From NCBI GenBank assembly GCA_902543405.1, contig CACBYC010000008.1:1-55642 (forward strand): DNA of 55,642 bases, in the 5' to 3' direction. A model generated the notes under the pieces. It searched no databases and was not told the origin of the DNA. It worked only from the letters and a program-made list of their open reading frames with translations. Numbering within the stretch: position 1 is the stretch's first letter; each line of letters starts with the position of its first letter. Shown piece after piece: positions 25,005 to 32,790 of this stretch. Made by a program: the position numbers and the translations under genes. The DNA is from an uncultured Pelagibacteraceae bacterium (GTDB lineage Bacteria; Pseudomonadota; Alphaproteobacteria; Pelagibacterales; Pelagibacteraceae).

Positions 25005-26192
25005 ATGAGTTTAATAAGTTTTTTAAATAATTTATTTAAGCAGGACGGTTTTGAACTTATAGACTCAAATTCAAAAAAATACGTTATAGGCAATCCAACA
25101 AAAGATAAACCTATCGTAATTAGATTTCTTGACCAAAAACTAATGCAAAAGTTACTTATAAATCCCGACTTGTATTTTGGGGAAGCTTATATGAATGGAT
25201 CTCTTGTAATAGAAAACGGATCACTTACAGACTTTCTAGATTTAGCTTTTAAAAATATTGGTAGAGGGAATATAAATTCTTATGGAGCGGTAATAAAAAA
25301 AATAAAAGGTACATTTGGATATCTTACGAATTTAAATAAAATAATAAAATCAAAAGAAAATGTTGCACATCATTATGATATATCTGAAAAACTTTACGAT
25401 TTATTTTTAGATAAAAATAGACAATATTCTTGTGCTTATTTTAAAAATGATAGTGATACTCTTGAACAAGCTCAAAGCAACAAGATTCATCATATTATAA
25501 AAAAGCTAAACATCCAGCCAAACCAAAAAGTTTTAGATGTTGGTTCAGGATGGGGAACATTAGCATTAGCAATAGCAAAGGAGACAAATGCTAGTGTTAC
25601 AGGAATTACATTGTCTGAAAATCAATTTGAATATAGTCAGAATAAAGCGAAAGAAATGAATTTATCAAATCAAGTAGACTTTAAACTTATTGATTATAGG
25701 CAGTTAAATGAGAAGTTTGACAGGATTGTGAGTGTTGGAATGTTTGAGCATGTTGGTAGAAATTTTTATAGAACATATTTTAATAAAGTTTTTCAACTTT
25801 TGAATGAAAAAGGAATAGCACTAATTCATACAATTGGTTCTTCTATGCCTCCAAGAGATCCACAACCATGGATACAAAAATATATTTTTCCTGGTGGTTA
25901 CACGCCTAGCTTAAGTGAGATATCAAAACCAATCGAAAAGTCTGGTCTTATAGTATCTGATATCGAGGTACTTAGAATGCATTATGCTCATACTCTAAGA
26001 AATTGGAAAGAGAGATTTTTATCAAAAAAAGATACAGTTTTAGATATGTTTGACGAAAAATTTTTTAGAATGTGGGAATTTTACTTAGCTAGTTGTGAAA
26101 TGGCATTCAAATGGGGAGACCAGGTTGTATTTCAATTACAATTAGCTAAAGATAATAGCTCTGTTCCTAATACTCGGGACTATATTTATTAA
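25005..26192 (+). CDS. cfa: Cyclopropane-fatty-acyl-phospholipid synthase
   Basis: SAM-dependent enzyme that methylenates cis-unsaturated acyl chains of membrane phospholipids. The 395-residue protein has the Cfa N-terminal domain (YFGEAYMNGSLVIENGSLTDFL), the entry motif VAHHYDISEKLYDLFLDKNRQYSCAYF, SAM motif I VLDVGSGWGTLALA near residue 178, and the late FPGGYTPS and HYAHTLRNW motifs. It follows the DapA-like gene by two bases, so they are probably co-transcribed, though no shared pathway is obvious. Confidence 0.95.
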   Translation: MSLISFLNNLFKQDGFELIDSNSKKYVIGNPTKDKPIVIRFLDQKLMQKLLINPDLYFGEAYMNGSLVIENGSLTDFLDLAFKNIGRGNINSYGAVIKKIKGTFGYLTNLNKIIKSKENVAHHYDISEKLYDLFLDKNRQYSCAYFKNDSDTLEQAQSNKIHHIIKKLNIQPNQKVLDVGSGWGTLALAIAKETNASVTGITLSENQFEYSQNKAKEMNLSNQVDFKLIDYRQLNEKFDRIVSVGMFEHVGRNFYRTYFNKVFQLLNEKGIALIHTIGSSMPPRDPQPWIQKYIFPGGYTPSLSEISKPIEKSGLIVSDIEVLRMHYAHTLRNWKERFLSKKDTVLDMFDEKFFRMWEFYLASCEMAFKWGDQVVFQLQLAKDNSSVPNTRDYIY

Positions 26193-26195
26193 AAT

Positions 26196-26221
26196 ATTAC
26201 TGATAAATTAGTAACAGTAAT
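26196..26221. repeat. Inverted repeat just before the lysine-rich gene
   Basis: ATTACTG (26196-26202) and CAGTAAT (26215-26221) are perfect inverted repeats with a 12-base spacer. A second, nested pairing TTACT/AGTAA (26197-26201, 26210-26214) is mutually exclusive with it. It fills most of the 30-base gap between cfa and the next ATG. It could be an operator or an RNA switch-like hairpin; there is no U-tract for termination. Confidence 0.4.
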
Positions 26222-26222
26222 A

Positions 26223-27380
26223 ATGAAAAAAAATAAAAAAAAAAAAGTTAACAAGAAAAAAAAAATTAGCAAAATTACCTCAAAAATAAAAAAAAAAGTA
26301 AAGAAGAAGAGGAAAAATCTTAGGATTAGAAGAAAAAAAAATACAAGTAAAAAGATAGTTCTTAAAAAGAAGACTAAAGATAATTTAATTACAAAATCAG
26401 TAAGAGTAGAGGAAAATATAAAATCAAAATTAAATGTTAAAGTTAAATTTGATATTTTTGCAATTGATAGGGGTATCTCTAAATTCTTTAATTCTATTGA
26501 TGGAAAAATTAATGAATTTAAATCTCAAAGAAAAGACGAAAAAAGAAGATTAAAATTAATTGAAATTGAAAAAAATGAAAAAGAAAAAGAAAGAATAAAA
26601 AAACAAAAGATATTGCATGAGGAAAAGCAATTAAAACTAAAGGAACAACAACTAAAAGATGAAGAAAGAATAGAAAAATTAAGAGCAAAAGACTTAAAAT
26701 TATTTTTAAGAAAAGAACAAGCTCTTTTAAGAAAAGAACAATCAGAGAGACAAAAGAAATTTTTACAAGAATTAAAAATTCAAAAACAAATTGAAAGATT
26801 TAGAATAAGAGAGGTAAAAGAATTAGAGAAACTTGAAAAAATTTCTTTAAGAGAAAAAAGAGAAAATTACGGAGAACTTCAACAAAGAATAGAGAACTTA
26901 AAAAATAAATATAGATTAATAAGAGATCAAAAAATTAGAGAAAGAGTTGAGGCACTTGGCGTTAAGACAGATGAAGCTGATGATAGATCTGCACTTCTTC
27001 AAAAAGAAAGAGAATATAATTTAGCGAGACAAAAAATTGAGTTTGCTTTAGAAAGTTTTTATAGAAGTGCGAACAGTCTAGTTTTCCAATTAAACAAAAG
27101 ATATATCACAAGACATATGTCTATTTTTAGATGTATAGATAAAAGATTTGAGACAGGAGAAATTTTTATTAAATGGGACGAGTCTACAGATAACGAGTGG
27201 TTAATTTTAATATATATAAAGGATAATTCACCCGATAAAGGAATAATTATAGAAGATAAGACAAATGAGGAAAAAAATATGTCTCATGAGTTTAAAGCAA
27301 ATGAAATATTTAAAGCCTCAGACTTGATGGTAGACTCTCTAACTCAGCTTATTTCAAAGAAAAGGCAAAAACAGCAGTAA
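26223..27380 (+). CDS. Lysine-rich coiled-coil protein of unknown function
   Basis: I do not recognise this 385-residue protein. Residues 1-57 are about half Lys/Arg with almost no acidic residues. Residues about 95-235 are a long charged helix, a likely coiled coil rich in Glu, Lys, Leu and Arg. Residues about 250-385 look like a folded domain with aromatic residues (ALESFYRSANSLVFQLNKRY, IFIKWDESTDNEWLILIYIKD). The basic tail suggests binding to nucleic acid or ribosomes, by composition only. No membrane segment or signal peptide. It ends eight bases from the convergent regulator gene. Confidence 0.75.
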   Translation: MKKNKKKKVNKKKKISKITSKIKKKVKKKRKNLRIRRKKNTSKKIVLKKKTKDNLITKSVRVEENIKSKLNVKVKFDIFAIDRGISKFFNSIDGKINEFKSQRKDEKRRLKLIEIEKNEKEKERIKKQKILHEEKQLKLKEQQLKDEERIEKLRAKDLKLFLRKEQALLRKEQSERQKKFLQELKIQKQIERFRIREVKELEKLEKISLREKRENYGELQQRIENLKNKYRLIRDQKIRERVEALGVKTDEADDRSALLQKEREYNLARQKIEFALESFYRSANSLVFQLNKRYITRHMSIFRCIDKRFETGEIFIKWDESTDNEWLILIYIKDNSPDKGIIIEDKTNEEKNMSHEFKANEIFKASDLMVDSLTQLISKKRQKQQ

Positions 27381-27388
27381 GCTATATT

Positions 27389-28813
27389 TTACTCATTAAC
27401 GTAAACCGAAACTCCTCTAGAATTAATATCTACATCAAATTTCTTATGAAGAGGAGGGAAAGCTCTTTGTGAACAATCAAGCCTGTCACATGTTCTACAT
27501 GATACTCCAATAGGTAATTCAGATTTTTTGTCACTCAGATCTAAGTTTTCAGTATATACAAATTCTTTAGCATATTTTGCTTCACAACCAAGACCTATTG
27601 ACAACATACTTTTTTTTTGTCCATACCTTCCAACACCCTTTTCAACAGTTTTTGCAATACAAACATATTTCTCTCCATTAGTCATTTTACTAACTGCTGC
27701 TTGAATAACACCTGGTCTGGAAAAAGCTGAATAGACATTCCATCTTGGACAAGCTCCTCCATATCTTGGTATCTCTATACCTGATAATGAAAATCTTTTT
27801 GAAATGTTTCCAGCAACATCTACTCTTAAAAAATGAAAAGGAATTCCAGGAAGTTTTGGATCTTGTAAACATGTTACCCTGTGAGCTACCTGCTCAAAAG
27901 AGGTTGCAAACGTATTTTGTAAAAGTTCTAAATCATATTTTAATTCTTTACATTCTTTATGAAAAAGAGCGTAGGGCATTAATATTGCAGCACCACAATA
28001 ATTTAAAAGCGCAACTCTTGTTAATTTTTTAGACTCTTCAGTTGGAAAATTAAATGTGGTAAGGTATTCATCAATTTCTTTTGATGCACCTTCTTGTGAA
28101 ATTTGTGCTGCAGCAAAAAGTTTTTTTGTTTCAAGTGAAAGATAATCAGATAATAGCAATTCTTTTTCTTTTACTTTATATATCTTCGAGAATGGTTTTC
28201 CGTCTTTAGGTATTACATCTTTTACAGTTATACCATATTCATCTTTTAAAAACTGACATAAGGCAATATATCTTGTTCTATTATTTTGTTTTACTTTATC
28301 AAAAATTTGATTTGCAAATTCTTCTAATTTTGGAAAAAAATTTTTATTTTCTTGTAAAAAATCTGAAATTACTTCTCCAGGAAACGCATTTTTTCTCCCA
28401 TCAATAATTTTACCTGAAATATTTTCTAATTTGTTAAAAATTTCATGATCTTTTTGTTTAAAGTTATCACCTAGTTTAATTAAAGCTTTAGCAATTTTTG
28501 GATTTGTATTAACTAAATCCTTTACCTCTGGTCCAAGAATATCAAGATCCTCAAAAAGTTCATCACCTAATAATTCAGAAATATTATTCTCGAGATTTAT
28601 GTCTGTTTTGCTTGTAAGATCGGAAAGCTCTATTTTAAGTTTATCACAAACCTTTAAAAGTAAGTCTCCATCAATTTTTCTTTTTCCACTCTCTATAAGA
28701 TTTAAATAGCTTGGTGAAATAGACATTTCTTCTGCTAATTTGTTAGCTTGAATTCCTAATTGCCTTCTAAAAGCTTTAATTTTTGGACCAATTTTTGTAT
28801 CAATTTGACTCAT
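27389..28813 (-). CDS. ScfR/RamB-type XRE regulator of short-chain acyl metabolism
   Basis: A 474-residue transcription factor with an N-terminal XRE helix-turn-helix (IKAFRRQLGIQANKLAEEM, SPSYLNLIESGKRKI), a central DUF955-like region without HExxH, and a C-terminal DUF2083 domain with conserved cysteines (GVSCRTCDRLDCSQRAFPP). Relatives such as RamB and MccR control acetate, propionyl and glyoxylate genes. It is divergent from the isocitrate lyase unit. I choose the ATG at 28813; an ATG at 28852 would add 13 residues encoded by the repeat array itself, which looks like DNA signal rather than protein. Confidence 0.88.
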   Translation of the reverse strand: MSQIDTKIGPKIKAFRRQLGIQANKLAEEMSISPSYLNLIESGKRKIDGDLLLKVCDKLKIELSDLTSKTDINLENNISELLGDELFEDLDILGPEVKDLVNTNPKIAKALIKLGDNFKQKDHEIFNKLENISGKIIDGRKNAFPGEVISDFLQENKNFFPKLEEFANQIFDKVKQNNRTRYIALCQFLKDEYGITVKDVIPKDGKPFSKIYKVKEKELLLSDYLSLETKKLFAAAQISQEGASKEIDEYLTTFNFPTEESKKLTRVALLNYCGAAILMPYALFHKECKELKYDLELLQNTFATSFEQVAHRVTCLQDPKLPGIPFHFLRVDVAGNISKRFSLSGIEIPRYGGACPRWNVYSAFSRPGVIQAAVSKMTNGEKYVCIAKTVEKGVGRYGQKKSMLSIGLGCEAKYAKEFVYTENLDLSDKKSELPIGVSCRTCDRLDCSQRAFPPLHKKFDVDINSRGVSVYVNE

Positions 28814-28820
28814 TTTACTA

Positions 28821-28925
28821 TTTGTAAATTTTGTAAATTTAAATTTACACAAAATTATTCTATTTTACAAGCAAAATCAATTTAATTGTAGATTTTGTAA
28901 ATATTGTAAATTATAAAGTTTACAT
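28821..28925. promoter_or_regulatory. Array of TTGTAAAT repeats between the regulator and the aceA unit
   Basis: TTGTAAAT occurs at 28822, 28831, 28895 and 28904: two pairs, each with nine-base spacing, the pairs 73 bases apart. Inverted relatives lie at 28844-28854 (TTTACACAAAA), 28863-28870 (TTTTACAA) and 28918-28925 (GTTTACAT). The motif resembles the TTTGCAAA core bound by RamB. The array covers the regulator's likely promoter and the start of the aceA-side transcript, so autoregulation plus control of aceA is a reasonable inference. Confidence 0.6.
28912..28917 (+). promoter_or_regulatory. Candidate -10 of the aceA-side transcript
   Basis: TATAAA ends six bases before the ATG at 28924, directly after the last repeat pair. 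A start about seven bases on would coincide with that ATG, giving a leaderless small ORF. No good -35 is present at normal spacing, which would fit an activator-dependent promoter using the repeats. Confidence 0.35.
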
Positions 28926-29085
28926 GGAAAAAAACAAAATTAACAATATCGAAAATAACTACCAAATTACTAATAAAGAAGAGCATTCTGAGCATAAGTC
29001 AAAAGGTATTTACATTAGAGACGATCATTGCGATTGGGGATCTAGCGGAATGAACGAATTTACTGAAGAATACAGCTCAAAATAG
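28924..29085 (+). CDS. 53-residue ORF upstream of isocitrate lyase
   Basis: A complete small frame, MEKNKINNIENNYQ to EEYSSK, that I do not recognise. The N-terminal half is polar and probably disordered. The C-terminal half (GIYIRDDHCDWGSSGMNEF) is more constrained, with one Cys, one Trp and several acidic residues and His, which could bind a metal. It lies between the TTGTAAAT array and aceA in the same direction, 44 bases from aceA, so it shares the aceA transcript. It could be a functional small protein or a translated leader. Conservation was not tested. Confidence 0.5.
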   Translation: MEKNKINNIENNYQITNKEEHSEHKSKGIYIRDDHCDWGSSGMNEFTEEYSSK

Positions 29086-29107
29086 TCATTAGTCATTTCT
29101 AGTCATT
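29083..29107 (+). repeat. Triple TAGTCATT direct repeat before aceA
   Basis: TAGTCATT occurs at 29083, 29090 and 29100, filling the space between the small ORF (whose stop is the first TAG) and the aceA ribosome site. Spacings are seven and ten bases. This could be a binding site or a translation-linked element; nothing in the sequence decides between them. Confidence 0.5.
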
Positions 29108-29129
29108 TAATCAAAAGAGAGGGGTTTAA

Positions 29130-30404
29130 GTGTCCGCAGAAAATATTTCATACGATTTACAAAGATTTTCAGGTATTAAAAGAGATTATACTCCTGAAGA
29201 AGTTGAAAGATTAAGAGGTTCAATCAAAATTGAGTATTCTATGTGTAAAATGCAGTCCCAAAAGCTTTGGAAACTGCTTAATACAGAAGCTTATGTAAAC
29301 ACCCTTGGGTCACTTTCAGGAAATCATGCAGTACAACATGCAAAAGCTGGTTTAAAAGCAATTTATTTAAGTGGTTGGCAAGTTGCAGCTGATGCTAACA
29401 GTGCTGGTGAAATGTATCCAGATCAATCTTTATATCCATATGATAGTGCACCAAAATTAGTTGAGACAATGAATAATTCCCTAATTAGAGCTGATCAAAT
29501 TCAGCATATGGAAATGATAGATGGTGATATGGATAAAAGTAAGAGAACTGATTACATGTTGCCAATTATAGCTGATGGTGAAGCAGGATTTGGTGGACCA
29601 CTAAATGTATTTGAATTAACTAAAAAATTTATTAGAGCGGGTGCTGCAGGGGTTCACTTTGAAGACCAATTAGCTAGTGAGAAAAAATGTGGTCATATGG
29701 GCGGAAAAGTTTTAGTTCCAACTGGAACAATGGTTAGAAATTTAAAGGCTGCAAGACTTGCTGCTGATATTGCAGATGTACCATTAATAATTTTAGCAAG
29801 AACAGATGCAAATGCAGCGAAGCTAATCACTAATGATTTTGATGAAAATGATAAGGAATTTTTGACTGGCGAAAGATCACCTGAAGGTTTCTTTTATGTT
29901 AAAGATGGAATAGAGCAAGCAATTTCTAGAGGTCTTGCTTATGCACCATACGCAGATTTAATTTGGTGTGAAACCGCTACTCCAAATTTAGAAGAAGCAA
30001 AGAAATTTGCTGATGCTATACATGAAAAATTTCCTGGTAAAATGTTAGCTTATAACTGTTCTCCATCATTTAATTGGAAGAAACATTTATCCGATGAGGA
30101 AATTGGATCATTTCAAAGAAAGATTGGAGAAATGGGATATAAATTTCAGTTTATAACATTAGCTGGTTTTCATACTCAAAACATCGCAATATTTGAATTA
30201 GCAGAAAAATATAAATCAGAAGGCATGACTGCTTACTCAAAAATTCAACAGCATGAATTTGCTAGAGAAAAAGATGGATACACAAGTGTGAAACATCAAA
30301 GAGAGGTAGGCACATCTTATTTTGATGCAGTTTCAAATACAATAAGCTCAGGTAAAAGCTCAACTACGGCAATGGAAGGCTCAACCGAGTCAGAACAGTT
30401 TTAG
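29130..30404 (+). CDS. aceA: Isocitrate lyase
   Basis: Glyoxylate-shunt enzyme cleaving isocitrate to glyoxylate and succinate, allowing growth on C2 units. The catalytic KKCGH is at residues 185-189, with ADGEAGFGG (148-156) and GVHFEDQ before it and FITLAGFHT near residue 350. At 424 residues it is a normal bacterial length. The start is GTG at 29130, fixed by AGAGGGG ending six bases upstream. It is divergent from a ScfR/RamB-like regulator, the class known to control aceA elsewhere. Confidence 0.97.
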   Translation: MSAENISYDLQRFSGIKRDYTPEEVERLRGSIKIEYSMCKMQSQKLWKLLNTEAYVNTLGSLSGNHAVQHAKAGLKAIYLSGWQVAADANSAGEMYPDQSLYPYDSAPKLVETMNNSLIRADQIQHMEMIDGDMDKSKRTDYMLPIIADGEAGFGGPLNVFELTKKFIRAGAAGVHFEDQLASEKKCGHMGGKVLVPTGTMVRNLKAARLAADIADVPLIILARTDANAAKLITNDFDENDKEFLTGERSPEGFFYVKDGIEQAISRGLAYAPYADLIWCETATPNLEEAKKFADAIHEKFPGKMLAYNCSPSFNWKKHLSDEEIGSFQRKIGEMGYKFQFITLAGFHTQNIAIFELAEKYKSEGMTAYSKIQQHEFAREKDGYTSVKHQREVGTSYFDAVSNTISSGKSSTTAMEGSTESEQF

Positions 30405-30415
30405 ATGATAGATTA

Positions 30416-30706
30416 ATGTTTACTAGTGGTCTTCTATTAATAGTAAGCTATCTTTTATTTAAATATACAGTTCAATGGATTCAATATTATAATCAAACTG
30501 ATCCTAGGATGCCTGACTCAATATGGCGTTACACCTGTGATTATAAAGTTATTGGAATTAGAGATATCTGCGACTTGGATGATAAGCCATTTGTAAGACA
30601 AAGAAGGAAAAGAGATAAAATTGTTACAATAATGTATTTTATTGTAGTCTTTGCTTTTGTATTTTCTATGTATTTTATGGCGAGTTTATTAGGACTAATT
30701 CTTTAA
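30416..30706 (+). CDS. Small two-helix membrane protein, unknown
   Basis: A 96-residue protein with hydrophobic segments at about 3-20 and 70-94 flanking a 45-residue polar loop (RMPDSIWRYTCDYKVIGIRDICDLDD) that holds two cysteines, then a basic run RQRRKRDK. I do not recognise a family. It begins 11 bases after aceA and is probably co-transcribed. It overlaps the convergent TerB-J gene by 12 bases. Confidence 0.65.
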   Translation: MFTSGLLLIVSYLLFKYTVQWIQYYNQTDPRMPDSIWRYTCDYKVIGIRDICDLDDKPFVRQRRKRDKIVTIMYFIVVFAFVFSMYFMASLLGLIL

Positions 30707-31417
30707 TTTTTGAATTTGATCCCATGCTGAATTAACAGCTCTCATTTTAGCTTTGCTCTCATTTATTACTTCTTGCGGAACACCTTTACTTAATAAAAGA
30801 TCAGGATGATGCTCTTTGCTAAGTTTAATATAACGTTTTCTTATTTGTTCGAGTGAGTCATCAGGTTTGCTCTCTAAAACAATATAAGGATTAAGTTTGT
30901 CTGATGACTTTCTGCTTTCTTTAATTCCGTTAATTTGAGTCTGATTTAATCCAAAAATTCTTGCTATATCTTCTATCATGATTAATTCATTGTCACTTAT
31001 GTGTCCATCAGCTTCAGCAATATAAAAAAGGGTGTTAATTACTTCCTCTAATACATTCATATTTCCTCTATAAACTTCTGAAATTTGTTTTGCATATGGT
31101 TCATACCCGGCACTTTCCTCTTTGGCTTTATTGAAAATTTTTCCAACTTGATCTAACTCACTTTCAGGTATTTTTAATTTATCTTTGACTGCAATTAATT
31201 CTTCACGACTAACTTGTCCATCTGCTTTACTTAGCTTTGCTGATAAAACAATTAAAGAGAGTGCAAATATTTGTTGTGGCTGTGCGAAAGATCTAAATCC
31301 ACCACTTGATCTGGCTCTTGACATTTTTCCACCAATTAAGGATCCTAAAAGCATACCAAAAGGTCCACCAATTGAAAAACCTAGCATTCCACCAATTATG
31401 CTTCCCCATATTGCCAT
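30695..31417 (-). CDS. DjlA-like co-chaperone (TerB plus J domain)
   Basis: A 240-residue protein with a glycine-rich hydrophobic N-terminal segment (residues 3-30), a TerB-like helical domain (about 48-165, with KADGQVSREEL and EADGHISDNEL) and a C-terminal J domain with HPD at 204-206. This is the DjlA arrangement: a membrane-linked J-protein that recruits DnaK. The two acidic loops are typical of TerB. It abuts the next gene on the same strand, which ends at the base where this one starts. Confidence 0.88.
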   Translation of the reverse strand: MAIWGSIIGGMLGFSIGGPFGMLLGSLIGGKMSRARSSGGFRSFAQPQQIFALSLIVLSAKLSKADGQVSREELIAVKDKLKIPESELDQVGKIFNKAKEESAGYEPYAKQISEVYRGNMNVLEEVINTLFYIAEADGHISDNELIMIEDIARIFGLNQTQINGIKESRKSSDKLNPYIVLESKPDDSLEQIRKRYIKLSKEHHPDLLLSKGVPQEVINESKAKMRAVNSAWDQIQKLKN

Positions 31418-32103
31418 TACTCAAAACTCCTTAATCTATATTCCCAATTACCCATTTTATTATAAGTTACTTTTAATATTAAATTATTTTCTGGATTATA
31501 CCAAACATCAAATTCAAATTTTTTTTCATCAGAAAGACTTTCATCATTTGATTTAATATTAAAGTGTTTAGCTAAATATTCTTTACCATTAATATTAATG
31601 TTTTCATCTCCTATCAAACTCACAGTCTGTTTTTTTATACTCCCAGATAAAGGACTGATTTGTTTATTAGCTTTTAAAATTTTGTGGTTCCACCAATTCC
31701 CAATTGTACAATCTAAACTGGCTTCTCCCTTGTATGATGATCCATCTATAACGAATTTATTTATAGATTTATCATAATTTAAATTTACATATTTTTCTTT
31801 ATCATTTTGAAAAGTATTAGATTTAAAAAAAACTAATTTATCATCTTTGTACTTTTCTATTGTTTCACTTAATATCGAAAAAACTGTTATGCCGAATAAC
31901 TCTACTTTAAAATTAGTATAATTTTTTACGACAAATAAATCTTCATCAAATTCAAAGAAGTAGTTGGTACTACCAATAACTTCATTATTTCTTAGAACAT
32001 CCATCTCAATTTTTTTTAGACCTTCATAATGATTGCTATGTGCCATCACTTTAGAAGCAAACATAATAATTATTGATACGATAATAAAATGTTTCATTTT
32101 CAT
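31417..32103 (-). CDS. Exported DUF6134-like protein
   Basis: A 228-residue protein with a signal peptide (about 1-21, KVMAHS) and a beta-rich body: repeated strands such as FFEFDEDLFVVKNYTNFKVELFG and, at the end, FDVWYNPENNLILKVTYNKMG. This pattern, with VWY followed by a lysine-rich closing strand, resembles DUF6134/DUF3108 periplasmic proteins of unknown role. It is probably periplasmic. It shares a transcript with the TerB-J gene. Confidence 0.7.
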   Translation of the reverse strand: MKMKHFIIVSIIIMFASKVMAHSNHYEGLKKIEMDVLRNNEVIGSTNYFFEFDEDLFVVKNYTNFKVELFGITVFSILSETIEKYKDDKLVFFKSNTFQNDKEKYVNLNYDKSINKFVIDGSSYKGEASLDCTIGNWWNHKILKANKQISPLSGSIKKQTVSLIGDENININGKEYLAKHFNIKSNDESLSDEKKFEFDVWYNPENNLILKVTYNKMGNWEYRLRSFE

Positions 32104-32142
32104 AGATTTTAGTTAAAGAAAGTATAAATAATAGCTTAAAAT

Positions 32143-32790
32143 ATGTTCCTTACTATCAAAAATATTCCCAAAGTCTCATGGAGTTCTAAAGAGACTTTTA
32201 ATTTAAAGCCAAAATTATCAACTTTATTCTTCCTTTGTTTTGGGCTTATATTATTTGGTTTTGGCGAAGCTTTAGTCGTTATTTCATTTATTGGCAATTC
32301 TCCATGGACTGTAATGGCACAAGGAATTTCAATTAATTCAGGATTATCCATTGGAATTGTCACTTTTATAGTAAGTGTTGTCGTTTTATCTTCATGGTTT
32401 TTTTTAAAACAAAAACCTGGTCTAGGTACCATATTCAATATCGTAATCATTGCAGCAATGTTAGACATAACAATTGCATTAATACCAACCCCTGAAACTT
32501 ATATTATGAAATTATTAATGGCTGCAGTAGGCGTTATGATAGTTGGAGTGGGGAGTGGTATCTATTTAATAGCTAATCTAGGTCCAGGACCTAGGGATGG
32601 TTTAATGACTGGTTTACAAAAAAAAACTAATCTACCAATTGCTGCTGTGAGAGCTTTTATAGAAATTTCTGTAGCATCAGTTGGGTGGTATTTGGGTGGA
32701 ACAATTGGATTTGGAACATTGATGTTTGCTTTTGGAATTGGTCCTTGTATTGCTTTCAGTTTGTATATTATTGATAGAATAATGAACTAA
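32143..32790 (+). CDS. YczE/YitT-family membrane protein
   Basis: A 215-residue integral membrane protein with five predicted helices. The loop LIANLGPGPRDGLMTGLQKK is the signature of the YczE group, and AQGISINSGLSIGIVTFIV is the matching first-half element. The function of the family is not established. Its stop overlaps the typA stop in a CTAA tetranucleotide. Confidence 0.82.
   Translation: MFLTIKNIPKVSWSSKETFNLKPKLSTLFFLCFGLILFGFGEALVVISFIGNSPWTVMAQGISINSGLSIGIVTFIVSVVVLSSWFFLKQKPGLGTIFNIVIIAAMLDITIALIPTPETYIMKLLMAAVGVMIVGVGSGIYLIANLGPGPRDGLMTGLQKKTNLPIAAVRAFIEISVASVGWYLGGTIGFGTLMFAFGIGPCIAFSLYIIDRIMN

Noticed and set aside
27389..28813. Phage or toxin-antitoxin IrrE-type regulator
   Set aside because: The XRE plus DUF955 layout could suggest this, but the DUF2083 C terminus, missing HExxH and divergent aceA fit the ScfR/RamB group.
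28814..28852. Longer regulator start at 28852 adding 13 residues
   Set aside because: The extra residues (Lys/Phe/Thr repeats) are simply the translation of the TTGTAAAT array, and the HTH family normally begins close to MSQIDTKIGPKI.
28926..29129. Glycine riboswitch before isocitrate lyase
   Set aside because: SAR11 uses glycine riboswitches near malate synthase, but no paired aptamer core is visible here; the region is taken up by a small ORF and repeats.
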